Shown here piece after piece: positions 6,445 to 12,623 of a stretch of 14,461 bases of DNA (the stretch's first letter is position 1; every line of letters starts with the position of its first letter). Location: NCBI GenBank assembly GCA_023415915.1, contig JAEZIZ010000108.1, positions 1 through 14,461 of the forward strand, read 5' to 3'. The notes under the pieces are model-generated. The model did not search any database. It saw only the letters and a list, made by a program, of their open reading frames with translations, and was not told where the DNA came from. The translations under genes and the position numbers were made by a program. The DNA is from Bacillota bacterium. Lineage in GTDB: Bacteria > Bacillota > Clostridia > Christensenellales > SZUA-584.

Positions 6445-6789
6445 TTATTCCTGCGGAAACACGACCACGAGCAGCATTTTAAAGCGCTCGGGAGCGGCCA
6501 CCGCGTGCGGTACGCCGGCCGGCATAACCACCGCCTGCCCAGCAGTTGCCGTATGCTCGACGCCGCCTATAGTCAGCAGCGCTTTACCGTCCAGCACATA
6601 AACCAGCGCGTCTCCGCTTGACTCATGCGCGCTTATCTCCTCTCCCGCGTCAAACGCGAACAGCGTCACGCTTACCGCCTTGTTCTGCGCGAGCGTGCGG
6701 CTGACTATCTGCCCCGGCTGATACGCCACCAGTTCCGCAAAATCGAGCGCTTTTTGGGCCTCTATATTCTTCAGTATGCTTTTACTCAT
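6445..6789 (-). CDS. Small single-domain cupin protein
   Basis: A 114-residue protein that is one cupin barrel. Motif 1 is degenerate (GEEISAHESSGDALVYVLDG, 49-68), keeping H55 but lacking the second histidine and the glutamate. Motif 2 is GQAVVMPAGVPHAV (84-97) with H95. Small cupins of this type bind metals or small molecules; some are isomerases or sensors. No substrate can be assigned. The ATG at 6789 has a strong AAAGGAGG 8 bases upstream. The gene is monocistronic, and its promoter carries an 18-bp perfect palindrome at an activator position, so expression is probably conditional. Confidence 0.85.
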   Translation of the reverse strand: MSKSILKNIEAQKALDFAELVAYQPGQIVSRTLAQNKAVSVTLFAFDAGEEISAHESSGDALVYVLDGKALLTIGGVEHTATAGQAVVMPAGVPHAVAAPERFKMLLVVVFPQE

Positions 6790-6838
6790 ATTAGCCTCCT
6801 TTATTACCCTTCACATTATTTCTTCCTGTCTTGAGCAT

Positions 6839-6883
6839 ATTATATACCGGGTGTAGTCCGCTTGTATGTTGCATATGCAACAT
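6839..6883 (-). promoter_or_regulatory. Cupin promoter with palindromic activator-type site
   Basis: On the minus strand a perfect TATAAT (6844-6839) has a poor -35 (ATACAA, 6867-6862) at 17 bases. Overlapping it is the perfect 18-bp palindrome ATGTTGCATATGCAACAT (6866-6883). Its centre lies about 42.5 bases before the predicted start (near 6832), the geometry of a class II Crp/Fnr-type activator site. The weak -35 fits activation. The regulator is not encoded nearby. Confidence 0.55.
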
Positions 6884-6897
6884 TAATGGAATATTGT

Positions 6898-6930
6898 CTC
6901 AAAAAAAGAGGCTGTTCGGATAGCCGTGCG
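6898..6930 (-). terminator. Possible terminator of the GntR/ABC/lipoprotein operon
   Basis: Read on the minus strand, a short GGCT...AGCC hairpin (6925-6910) is followed by CTCTTTTTTTGAG. The T7 run is convincing but the stem is only four G-C-rich pairs, so this is a weak call. A second small hairpin (CGGG/CCCG) precedes it. Confidence 0.4.
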
Positions 6931-7007
6931 GGGAGCGACCCGTGGTTTTGCAGCGTTATTTCCGGATAGCTTCTTTACTTTTATAAGTTCACCCACTTAC
7001 TGGCGCG

Positions 7008-7376
7008 TTACGTTATCTCCCACGCAAGCTTGAACGAGCCGTTTTTGGCCTTTCCGCTCAGCCGAAAAGCGTATGTTCCGTCTTCGGGAACATTAAATAT
7101 GCCCCCGTCCGTTATGTCAAATATCTGCTTTCCGTCTTTAATTACTGCTGCGGCGAGGCCTTCGCCCTCGATACTGAACTTTATCTCGTCGCCCGCTTTG
7201 AGCGGCACGCGCTTCTCGATGCTGCCGTCAAAGCTTATATAGCTAACGGAGAGCGACTTGTCCGTAGACGACTGCGCCATGCCAATGAACACGCCGTTCG
7301 ATACGGTGCAACCGCACACAATAGCCGCCATTGCCGTTATGAGCACGAACGTCGCCGCAGTTCTTATACTTTTCAT
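7008..7376 (-). CDS. Small putative lipoprotein of the ABC operon
   Basis: A 122-residue protein with a classic export signal: KSIR, a hydrophobic stretch (TAATFVLITAMAAIV) and a lipobox-like VCGC with C23 the likely lipidated cysteine (C21 is a second candidate). The mature part looks like a small beta-rich domain (VPLKAGDEIKFSIEGEG, EDGTYAFRLSGKAKNGSFKL), the kind of jelly-roll/immunoglobulin-like fold seen in envelope lipoproteins. I do not recognise a named family. AAGGAGGG sits before the ATG and overlaps the stop of the permease fragment, so it is the last gene of the operon. It is probably anchored outside the membrane and may work with the ABC transporter. Confidence 0.75.
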   Translation of the reverse strand: MKSIRTAATFVLITAMAAIVCGCTVSNGVFIGMAQSSTDKSLSVSYISFDGSIEKRVPLKAGDEIKFSIEGEGLAAAVIKDGKQIFDITDGGIFNVPEDGTYAFRLSGKAKNGSFKLAWEIT

Positions 7377-7388
7377 AATGCTCCCTCC

Positions 7389-7988
7389 TTAAATGTCCAT
7401 GCCGCGGTTTATAAGCCGCCCCGACAGACGCGTGCACCCCGCAAACCACGCCGAGTACAAAACCGCTCCGATTGTCAGATATTTCGCTAACAGCCCGGTT
7501 TTTATAATGTCGTCAATGAACATAAAATCTCTTATCGCGCCGATCGCGATCAGCACCGCACCGTTAACTACGTTTACGAGTATGGCGAGCGCAAAGTACA
7601 TAAGCAGCGCGATAAGCCAATTGTAGCTTGAGCCCTGCGTTACGGCCCGGCTTACCGTCACGGCAAGTATGGCTATCGAGATCTGGGCCATTGTTTGAAG
7701 CAGCCAGACGAGTATACAGCTTATTCCAGCCCATGTAAGAACGCCTAAGTCCACGGGAGGTTCGGCGAAAAATAGTGTCACTCCGCCGTATACGTGCTCT
7801 ATAGCGATGCAGGAGAGCGCAAGGCATACGGCGGTAAGTATACCGGCCGCTACTATTTCGAGCAGCGCGAATAAAGTCTTAGCCCAGATTATGCGGTAGC
7901 CGCTCTGCGGAGTCATCAGTATCATATAGCCGTGCTTCTGCTTGTAGTCGGAATAAAGCCTTGTGACCGAGTCGAGGAACGCAAGCAT
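7389..7988 (-). pseudogene. ABC transporter permease, C-terminal fragment (frameshifted)
   Basis: An open frame of 199 codons with about four to five membrane segments (for example IWAKTLFALLEIVAAGIL, ILVWLLQTMAQISIAILAV, LIALLMYFALAILVNVV and LTIGAVLYSAWFAGC). It begins FLDSVTRLYSDYKQKHGYMI, a segment found after the second membrane helix in ABC-2-like permeases of this operon type, so it is the continuation of the fragment at 7879-8187. Removing one base near 7990 joins the two into a 265-residue protein of normal size. The ATG at 7988 has no ribosome binding site and is unlikely to be a true start. Either the gene is inactivated or there is a sequence error. Confidence 0.75.
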
Positions 7989-8187
7989 ATCCGCCGATTA
8001 CGAGCAGCGCGGTCATCGCGACGGCGAGTATGTTAGAATTATTCCATCCGCTGACGCCTGCTTCTTTCCAGCCGCCGCCATTGTATATACCTACCAGCAC
8101 GACCCCTTCAATAAACAGCATAGCTATCGCCGCTCCTATTAGCATCTGCTTCCTGCGTAAAAACTCATATTTTAAAAGCTTTGTCAT
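7879..8187 (-). pseudogene. ABC transporter permease, N-terminal fragment (frameshifted)
   Basis: This frame starts properly: GGAGGTG precedes the ATG at 8187, which overlaps the ATPase stop by ATGA. It encodes MTKLLKYEFLRRKQM, a membrane helix (LIGAAIAMLFIEGVVLVGIY) and most of a second (ILAVAMTALLVIGG). After residue 66 the frame leaves the family pattern and reads a soluble, arbitrary tail (YACVPRLGHKALF...) that ends at 7879. The correct continuation lies in the neighbouring frame from about 7988. The change is one extra base in GGCGGATATG, not in a homopolymer or an obvious slippery site. Confidence 0.75.
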
Positions 8188-8882
8188 GACGCGAACACCT
8201 CCCTGTAAAGGTCGACTATTGATTTTCCGCGCTGCTCGCGCATGTCTTCCGCGCCGCCCTGCAGCACTATCTTTCCTTCCTTTATGAATATCACCTCATC
8301 GAGTATGTTCTCCATAACGTCGATTAAGTGGCTGGAGAGCAGTATAGTGTTCGTTTCGTTCGCTTTTTCGATGATAGCCGACATTATGGCGTCGCGCGCA
8401 ATAAGGTCGATTCCGTTAAGCGGCTCGTCGAGCATTATTATGCGCGCGTCGCGCGCTGCCGCGGCAGCTAGCTTCAGCTTTGCAGACATGCCCGACGAGA
8501 GAGAAGATACTTTCATATCCATATCAATCCCCATCGACTTGGCGAGCCGCGCATACTCGTCGGATGAAAAGTCGGCGTAAAAATCCTTATGAAACTCACC
8601 CACTTGTTTTACCGTCATGTAGCTGTAAAAGTAAGGCTCGGTGGGCATGAACGCTATGTGTGTGCGCGATGACGGGTTTATCGGCTCGCCCATTATTCTT
8701 ATCTCTCCCGACGAAGGGCACACGAGCCCCGCGGCCATCTTCATGAAAGTCGATTTACCGCTGCCGTTCGGCCCTAAAAGCCCGTATATGCGGCCCGGCT
8801 CCAGCGTAACCGTCGCGTCGTCCACAGCCGTAGTTTTTGCAAACCTCTTCGTCAGTCGTATCGTTGACAGGCTCACCATCAT
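8184..8882 (-). CDS. ABC transporter ATP-binding protein (YtrB-like)
   Basis: A 232-residue nucleotide-binding subunit with Walker A GPNGSGKST (37-45), the signature LSSGM (128-132), Walker B IIMLDEP (148-154), and an H-loop histidine in LLSSHL (185). The Q-loop glutamine is replaced: IAFMPTEP at 76-83, a feature seen in the EcsA/YtrB-like export ATPases. It would energise the adjacent permease at the inner face of the membrane. It overlaps the GntR gene by ATGA at its 5' end and the permease by ATGA at its 3' end, indicating tight translational coupling. The substrate is unknown; in this operon type, induction by cell-envelope stress is typical. Start at 8882 follows GGAGGAG. Confidence 0.93.
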   Translation of the reverse strand: MMVSLSTIRLTKRFAKTTAVDDATVTLEPGRIYGLLGPNGSGKSTFMKMAAGLVCPSSGEIRIMGEPINPSSRTHIAFMPTEPYFYSYMTVKQVGEFHKDFYADFSSDEYARLAKSMGIDMDMKVSSLSSGMSAKLKLAAAAARDARIIMLDEPLNGIDLIARDAIMSAIIEKANETNTILLSSHLIDVMENILDEVIFIKEGKIVLQGGAEDMREQRGKSIVDLYREVFAS

Positions 8883-9232
8883 TTCATCTCCTCCTCTATG
8901 GCAGCTTTTATATCTTGCGCGGAAAACCCCAGCGCCTTCATCTCGCGTACGAACTCGCGCGTCAGCTTATCCGCCGTCTCGCGCCTCAGCCGCTTGATGA
9001 TAGCGGCGTCGTCTGTCATGAACGTACCCAGACCGCGCTCTGTATAGCACAGACCCATAGTTTCCATCTCCTTATATATCCTTGCCGCCGTGTTGGGATT
9101 CACCTCGTATTCCAGCGCGAGCGCGCGCGTGGAAGGCAGCTTTTCCCCCGGCTTAATAGCGCCCGTAACCATGCGCTTCGTTATATCGTCTATTACCTGA
9201 AGGTAAATAGGCGAGCGGCTGTCATACTGCAT
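8879..9232 (-). CDS. GntR-family repressor, YtrA subfamily
   Basis: A 117-residue regulator. Residues 1-70 form the GntR winged helix (SPIYLQVIDDITKRMVTGAI, KPGEKLPSTRALALEYEVNP, NTAARIYKEMETMG, ERGLGTFM), followed by only a short helical C-terminal tail, the hallmark of the YtrA subfamily, which controls linked ABC transporters. The start at 9232 was chosen because GAGGTGATC precedes it and MQYDSRSPIYLQV is the family N terminus; the frame is open further upstream to 9376 but that runs through the promoter and operator. First gene of the operon, and very likely autoregulated through the inverted repeat over its -10 box. Confidence 0.92.
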   Translation of the reverse strand: MQYDSRSPIYLQVIDDITKRMVTGAIKPGEKLPSTRALALEYEVNPNTAARIYKEMETMGLCYTERGLGTFMTDDAAIIKRLRRETADKLTREFVREMKALGFSAQDIKAAIEEEMK

Positions 9233-9250
9233 CTGATCACCTCGTTTGGC

Positions 9251-9291
9251 TGTACTACTACGATAGTACACTATTACATTATGACTGTCAA
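9251..9291 (-). promoter_or_regulatory. Operon promoter with GntR operator over the -10
   Basis: On the minus strand, TTGACA (9291-9286), a 17-base spacer and TACTAT (9268-9263) form an excellent vegetative promoter. An inverted repeat TGTACTA-N6-TAGTACA (9270-9251) covers the -10 and start site, the expected place for repression by the YtrA-type GntR protein encoded 20 bases downstream. The leader is about 24 bases. Confidence 0.8.
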
Positions 9292-9433
9292 GAAAATTTT
9301 TCACCCAATGTGGGGATGGATGAGATGTATGCTTTCCCGCATGAAGGTGGCGCACAGCGCCGTATGAGATGTACACCCGCTCGAAAGCAGCACATACGAA
9401 TAAGGTGTATGCTTTTACTAATCTATACGAACT

Positions 9434-10690
9434 TTAAGACGCGCGGTCAAGCGGCGAATACACGCCGCCGTCATACAGCTCACGTATGCTCACGTTGTAG
9501 GAATGGTCTATGGGCTCCCAGACCACGTCCTTTTTAAACAGGCAATAGAAATTTATAGGGAGCCAGCTTAAAAGAAATACAGGAAACATAAATATACCGG
9601 CTATATTGTTCTTAAGCTTTACGCCCTGCAGCACAAGAACAAGCGCCGAAAACAGCACCTGCCCGAAAAATCCGCCCGCAACACTCGCAACAGCAACCAA
9701 CAATGCTGCCGCGCTGTTGGCTCCTATGCCGACAAGCGAAGCAAGCGATGTGACGACAGACAGTACTGTAAGCAGCACCTGATAAAACGGCGTAAGCGCG
9801 AATAGCAGCACGTCGAGCGCGCACCTGTTGTTCCTCTTAAAAGCAGCAGAGAAAAGCTTTGAAAAATATGAATACACGCACATGTAAGAGCCCGCCGTCC
9901 ACCTCTTGCGCTGCCGCATCGAAGTAAAAAACTTTGTCGGCTGCTCGTCGTATATCACCGCGTCCTCGACAAACACTATACGCCTGTTCTTCAATACGCA
10001 TAGTATTGTGTATTCCATGTCCTCGGTCAGCGTATTTACAGAAAATCCTGTTTCCCTAAGAAGCTTTGCCGACACCATATATCCGGTGCCGTATATATTG
10101 GCGCTGCGCCCAAGGTTCATACGCGCGCGGTTTATGAATATGTTTATAGTGCCAAAATAAATCGTGTAGCACCCGGATACCCAGTTGCCCTTCAAATTTT
10201 TACTGTCGCGCTTTCCCTGCGCAGCCTGATATCCCGCGCAAAGAGCGTCGTTCATGCGCCGCAAAAAGTTGGGGCTTACAACATTGTCCGCGTCGAATAT
10301 ACAATAGCCGTCATAGCCCGAATTCTGCAATGCAGCGAAAGCCTTTTTTAATACGTCGCCTTTTGTTTTAACGGGCATCGATATTTCAAGTATGCGAGCT
10401 CCCGCCTGCGCCGCGACACGCGGCGTATCGTCGGTGCAATTGTTGGGTATAACGAAAATGTCATAGAGCTCTCTTGGATACGCCTGGCGCTTTAAGCTGT
10501 CGATAAGGCTAAAGATCACCTTTTCTTCGTTGCGCGCCGCAATAAGCACCGCAAAACTTTTTTGAGGCGCGTATGAACCCACAAGGCTTTGTCTCTTCTT
10601 AAACGCCGCAAGCCCAAGCACTATAAAATACAAGCTGTAAAATACTAGCGGCAGTGATAGTATACAGCAAAAAGTTATAAATAAACTCAT
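9434..10690 (-). CDS. Membrane glycosyltransferase, family GT2
   Basis: A 418-residue processive-type GT2 enzyme. An N-terminal membrane helix (about 4-30) precedes the GT-A domain: AVLIAARNEE (47-56), DADN (133-136, metal/sugar-nucleotide binding), TED (222-224, catalytic base) and QRKRW (260-264), the signature of cellulose/chitin/hyaluronan-synthase-like enzymes. Several membrane helices follow (about 293-325, 328-355, 365-385). It would transfer sugars from nucleotide-sugar to a growing glycan or lipid acceptor at the inner membrane, for cell-envelope or exopolysaccharide synthesis; the sugar is not predictable. It stands alone, divergent from rqcP. No strong Shine-Dalgarno precedes the ATG at 10690, so the start is less sure than the function. 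Confidence 0.9.
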   Translation of the reverse strand: MSLFITFCCILSLPLVFYSLYFIVLGLAAFKKRQSLVGSYAPQKSFAVLIAARNEEKVIFSLIDSLKRQAYPRELYDIFVIPNNCTDDTPRVAAQAGARILEISMPVKTKGDVLKKAFAALQNSGYDGYCIFDADNVVSPNFLRRMNDALCAGYQAAQGKRDSKNLKGNWVSGCYTIYFGTINIFINRARMNLGRSANIYGTGYMVSAKLLRETGFSVNTLTEDMEYTILCVLKNRRIVFVEDAVIYDEQPTKFFTSMRQRKRWTAGSYMCVYSYFSKLFSAAFKRNNRCALDVLLFALTPFYQVLLTVLSVVTSLASLVGIGANSAAALLVAVASVAGGFFGQVLFSALVLVLQGVKLKNNIAGIFMFPVFLLSWLPINFYCLFKKDVVWEPIDHSYNVSIRELYDGGVYSPLDRAS

Positions 10691-10989
10691 ATATTAATAT
10701 CTGCTTTCGATTTTATGACGCTTAAGCGCTGCCGAATAATACCGGCCTCACTGTTACCGCGTCTGATTGCGCTCAAAACTGTTAATCTTACCAGTTAACA
10801 TATAATGCATAGGCTGTATTATATAATGCAAATAGTTTCTTTTCAAGGTTTGTGTATAAATTTGTAATATTTTTGTGTTTTTTCGCGGAATGCATCAAAA
10901 CTTCCTGCCTTTGCCATATAAATTGCGGCCGTACATAAAAATATACGCCCGGCTGTTTTTCTGCTATAATGTGCAGCAAAGGAGTGTTT
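10691..10989. other. Divergent intergenic region between GT2 and rqcP
   Basis: About 299 bases without a gene, AT-rich toward the rqcP side. It contains two copies of TATAATGCA (10801-10809 and 10822-10830) exactly 21 bases apart, a short inverted repeat AACTG/CAGTT around 10777-10796, and the rqcP -10 box. No RNA gene or short coding frame is convincing. Confidence 0.5.
10965..10970 (+). promoter_or_regulatory. -10 box of rqcP-ispDF
   Basis: A perfect TATAAT lies 20 bases before the rqcP start codon, with no good -35 at 16-18 bases. Transcription would begin near 10977, giving a very short leader with AAAGGAG as the ribosome binding site. Confidence 0.5.
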
Positions 10990-11247
10990 ATGAGGCTCGA
11001 TAAATTTTTAAAGGTGTCAAGGATAATAAAACGCCGTACGGTGGCAAGCGAAGCTTGCGACAAGCAGCGCGTGTTCGTAAACGGCAACGTCGCAAAAGCG
11101 GGAAAAGACTTAAAAATAGGCGACATAATAGAGATACGCTTTGGCAGCAGCACGCTCAAGGTAAAGGTATTAAAGCTCTCGGAAACGGTGCGCAAGGAAG
11201 AAGCCGACGGCATGTACGAAGTACTGGAGGAATCAAAGCATGCCTGA
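10990..11247 (+). CDS. rqcP: RqcP/YabO-type S4-domain RNA-binding protein
   Basis: An 85-residue protein made almost entirely of an S4 RNA-binding domain: MRLDKFLKVSRIIKRRTVAS, then DKQRVFVNGNVAKAGKDLKIGDIIEI. Size and sequence match RqcP (YabO) of Firmicutes, which with RqcH drives addition of alanine tails to stalled nascent chains on 60S-like 50S subunits in ribosome quality control; the related Hsp15 recycles such subunits in proteobacteria. The start at 10990 has AAAGGAG just upstream; an in-frame ATG at 10969 would place that site inside the gene and is rejected. It overlaps ispDF by 8 bases, so the two are co-transcribed. Confidence 0.88.
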   Translation: MRLDKFLKVSRIIKRRTVASEACDKQRVFVNGNVAKAGKDLKIGDIIEIRFGSSTLKVKVLKLSETVRKEEADGMYEVLEESKHA

Positions 11248-12376
11248 TACAGTGGGCATAGTACTGGCCGCGGGCAGTTCAGAGCGCATGGGCCAAAACA
11301 AGATGCTGATGCTTATAGGCGGCGAAACCGTGCTGCAGCGCTCGCTTGAGGCGTTTGAATCGGCGGGCTGCTTTGACCGCGTAATAATCGTCTGCCGTAA
11401 AAGCGACAGCGAAGAAGCCAGCCGCATTGCGCGGCGCGCGCTCACTGTTCCATACGTTATCGTAGAGGGCGGCAGAGAACGGCAGTACTCCGTTGAAAAC
11501 GCGCTGACAGCCGCGCAAGGAGCTGAAGTAGTCGCGGTGCATGACGGCGCGAGGTGCTTTATAGACCCGGCCGTAATACGTGCGTGCGTTGAAAAAGCGT
11601 ATGAGACGGGAGCGGCCGCTGCGGGTGTGAAAACAAAAGATACGATAAAGGTAGCAGAAAACGGCATAATTACGGACACGCTCGATCGCGAGCGGCTCGT
11701 CAACATACAGACTCCGCAGGCGTTTAAGTACAAGCTGATTATGGACGCCCACAGAAAAGCCAAGGCAGACGGCTTTTTGGGCACGGACGAGTGCATACTG
11801 CTCGAGCGGCTGGGTCTGCCGGTAAGCTTTATAGAGTCGCGCTACGACAACATAAAAATAACGACGCGGGAGGATATAGTACACGGTATGGCGATAGCGG
11901 GCGTGCATACAAGGACGGGCATTGGCTGCGACGCCCACAGGCTGCAGCAAGGCCGCAGGCTCGTGCTTGGCGGCGTGGAAATACCATATGAAAAAGGACT
12001 CTTAGGCCACAGCGACGCCGACGTGCTGCTGCACGCCGTAATAGACGCTCTGCTGGGCGCGGCCGCGGCGGGCGACATTGGCCGCCATTTTCCCGAAACG
12101 GAGGAATACCGCGGCATAAGCAGCTTAGAGCTGCTGCGGCGCACCAAGGATATTGTCGCCGAAAAAGGATACGGCATAGTAAACATAGACGCGACGATAG
12201 TGATGCAGGCCCCGAAGCTCGCGCCGTACATAGATTTAATGCGCGCTAATATCGCTGCGGCTCTTCAGATAGACGAAGGCTCCGTAAGCGTAAAGGCCAA
12301 GACGACGGAGGGCATGGGCTTCGAAGGCTCTGGGGAAGGAACCTCTGCCATCGCGATAGCAACGCTTATCGGGTAG
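11240..12376 (+). CDS. ispDF: Bifunctional IspD-IspF enzyme
   Basis: A 378-residue fusion of two enzymes of the DXP (MEP) isoprenoid pathway. Residues 1 to about 220 are IspD, 2-C-methyl-D-erythritol 4-phosphate cytidylyltransferase: VLAAGSSERMGQNK (8-21) with R16 and K21, HDGARCF (101-107), KDTIK and NIQTPQAF (155-162). Residues about 226-378 are IspF, 2-C-methyl-D-erythritol 2,4-cyclodiphosphate synthase: GIGCDAHRL with zinc ligands D231 and H233, GHSDADVLLHAVIDALLGA with H265, DIGRHFP, and KAKTTEGMGFEG near the C terminus. IspE, the intervening enzyme, is not here. Such fusions occur in alpha- and epsilonproteobacteria and scattered Clostridia. The start overlaps the rqcP stop. ATA is the commonest isoleucine codon. 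Confidence 0.96.
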   Translation: MPDTVGIVLAAGSSERMGQNKMLMLIGGETVLQRSLEAFESAGCFDRVIIVCRKSDSEEASRIARRALTVPYVIVEGGRERQYSVENALTAAQGAEVVAVHDGARCFIDPAVIRACVEKAYETGAAAAGVKTKDTIKVAENGIITDTLDRERLVNIQTPQAFKYKLIMDAHRKAKADGFLGTDECILLERLGLPVSFIESRYDNIKITTREDIVHGMAIAGVHTRTGIGCDAHRLQQGRRLVLGGVEIPYEKGLLGHSDADVLLHAVIDALLGAAAAGDIGRHFPETEEYRGISSLELLRRTKDIVAEKGYGIVNIDATIVMQAPKLAPYIDLMRANIAAALQIDEGSVSVKAKTTEGMGFEGSGEGTSAIAIATLIG

Positions 12377-12496
12377 TATACAATTCTCCCCTATGACCGC
12401 TCAAATCGGAACGCTTTTGAGAGCCCCGTCAAGGGTGTCTTACGCTAAGTGCCTAAGCATGACTGCGCCGGGCGTTTGGCCATATTTATATAAAAC

Positions 12497-12525
12497 TTGA
12501 TTTTTTTATTTCGTTATATAATAAT
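12497..12525 (+). promoter_or_regulatory. Putative leuS promoter
   Basis: TTGATT (12497-12502), a 17-base spacer and AATAAT (12520-12525) form a reasonable promoter; a perfect TATAAT at 12517-12522 overlaps it at a shorter spacing. Transcription would start near 12532, giving a leader of about 90 bases. The rest of 12377-12496 has one weak hairpin (CTCAAA/TTTGAG, 12400-12421) but no clear terminator for ispDF. Confidence 0.45.
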
Positions 12526-12546
12526 GTACGAAGCAATCTATTGTTT

Positions 12547-12604
12547 AAAGCTTCGTTTGTCATTCCGGGCATTTTGCGTGGAGCCTTAACAAAAACGTAG
12601 CTTT
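12547..12604 (+). promoter_or_regulatory. Inverted repeat in the leuS leader
   Basis: AAAGCTTCGTTT (12547-12558) pairs with AAACGTAGCTTT (12593-12604), 11 of 12 positions, enclosing a 34-base loop that begins GTCATTCCGG, the same end sequence as the element at 5451. The stem ends 8 bases before the GGGAGA ribosome binding site. No T-box consensus is present. It may be a remnant of a dispersed element or a regulatory hairpin. Confidence 0.45.
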
Positions 12605-12623
12605 GACCGTTTGGGAGACATAT

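Noticed and set aside
6445..6789. Antisense plus-strand frames over the cupin gene
   Set aside because: The cupin has both motifs and a strong ribosome binding site; the opposite frames have neither.
9233..9376. N-terminal extension of the GntR gene
   Set aside because: It runs through the -35, -10 and operator, and the YtrA-type N terminus begins at 9232 after GAGGTGATC.
11279..12231. Minus-strand open frames within ispDF
   Set aside because: They are shadows of the ispDF gene, with no ribosome binding site or family pattern.
12377..12623. T-box riboswitch upstream of leuS
   Set aside because: No T-box sequence of the GGGTGGnACCGCG type and no specifier stem could be found.
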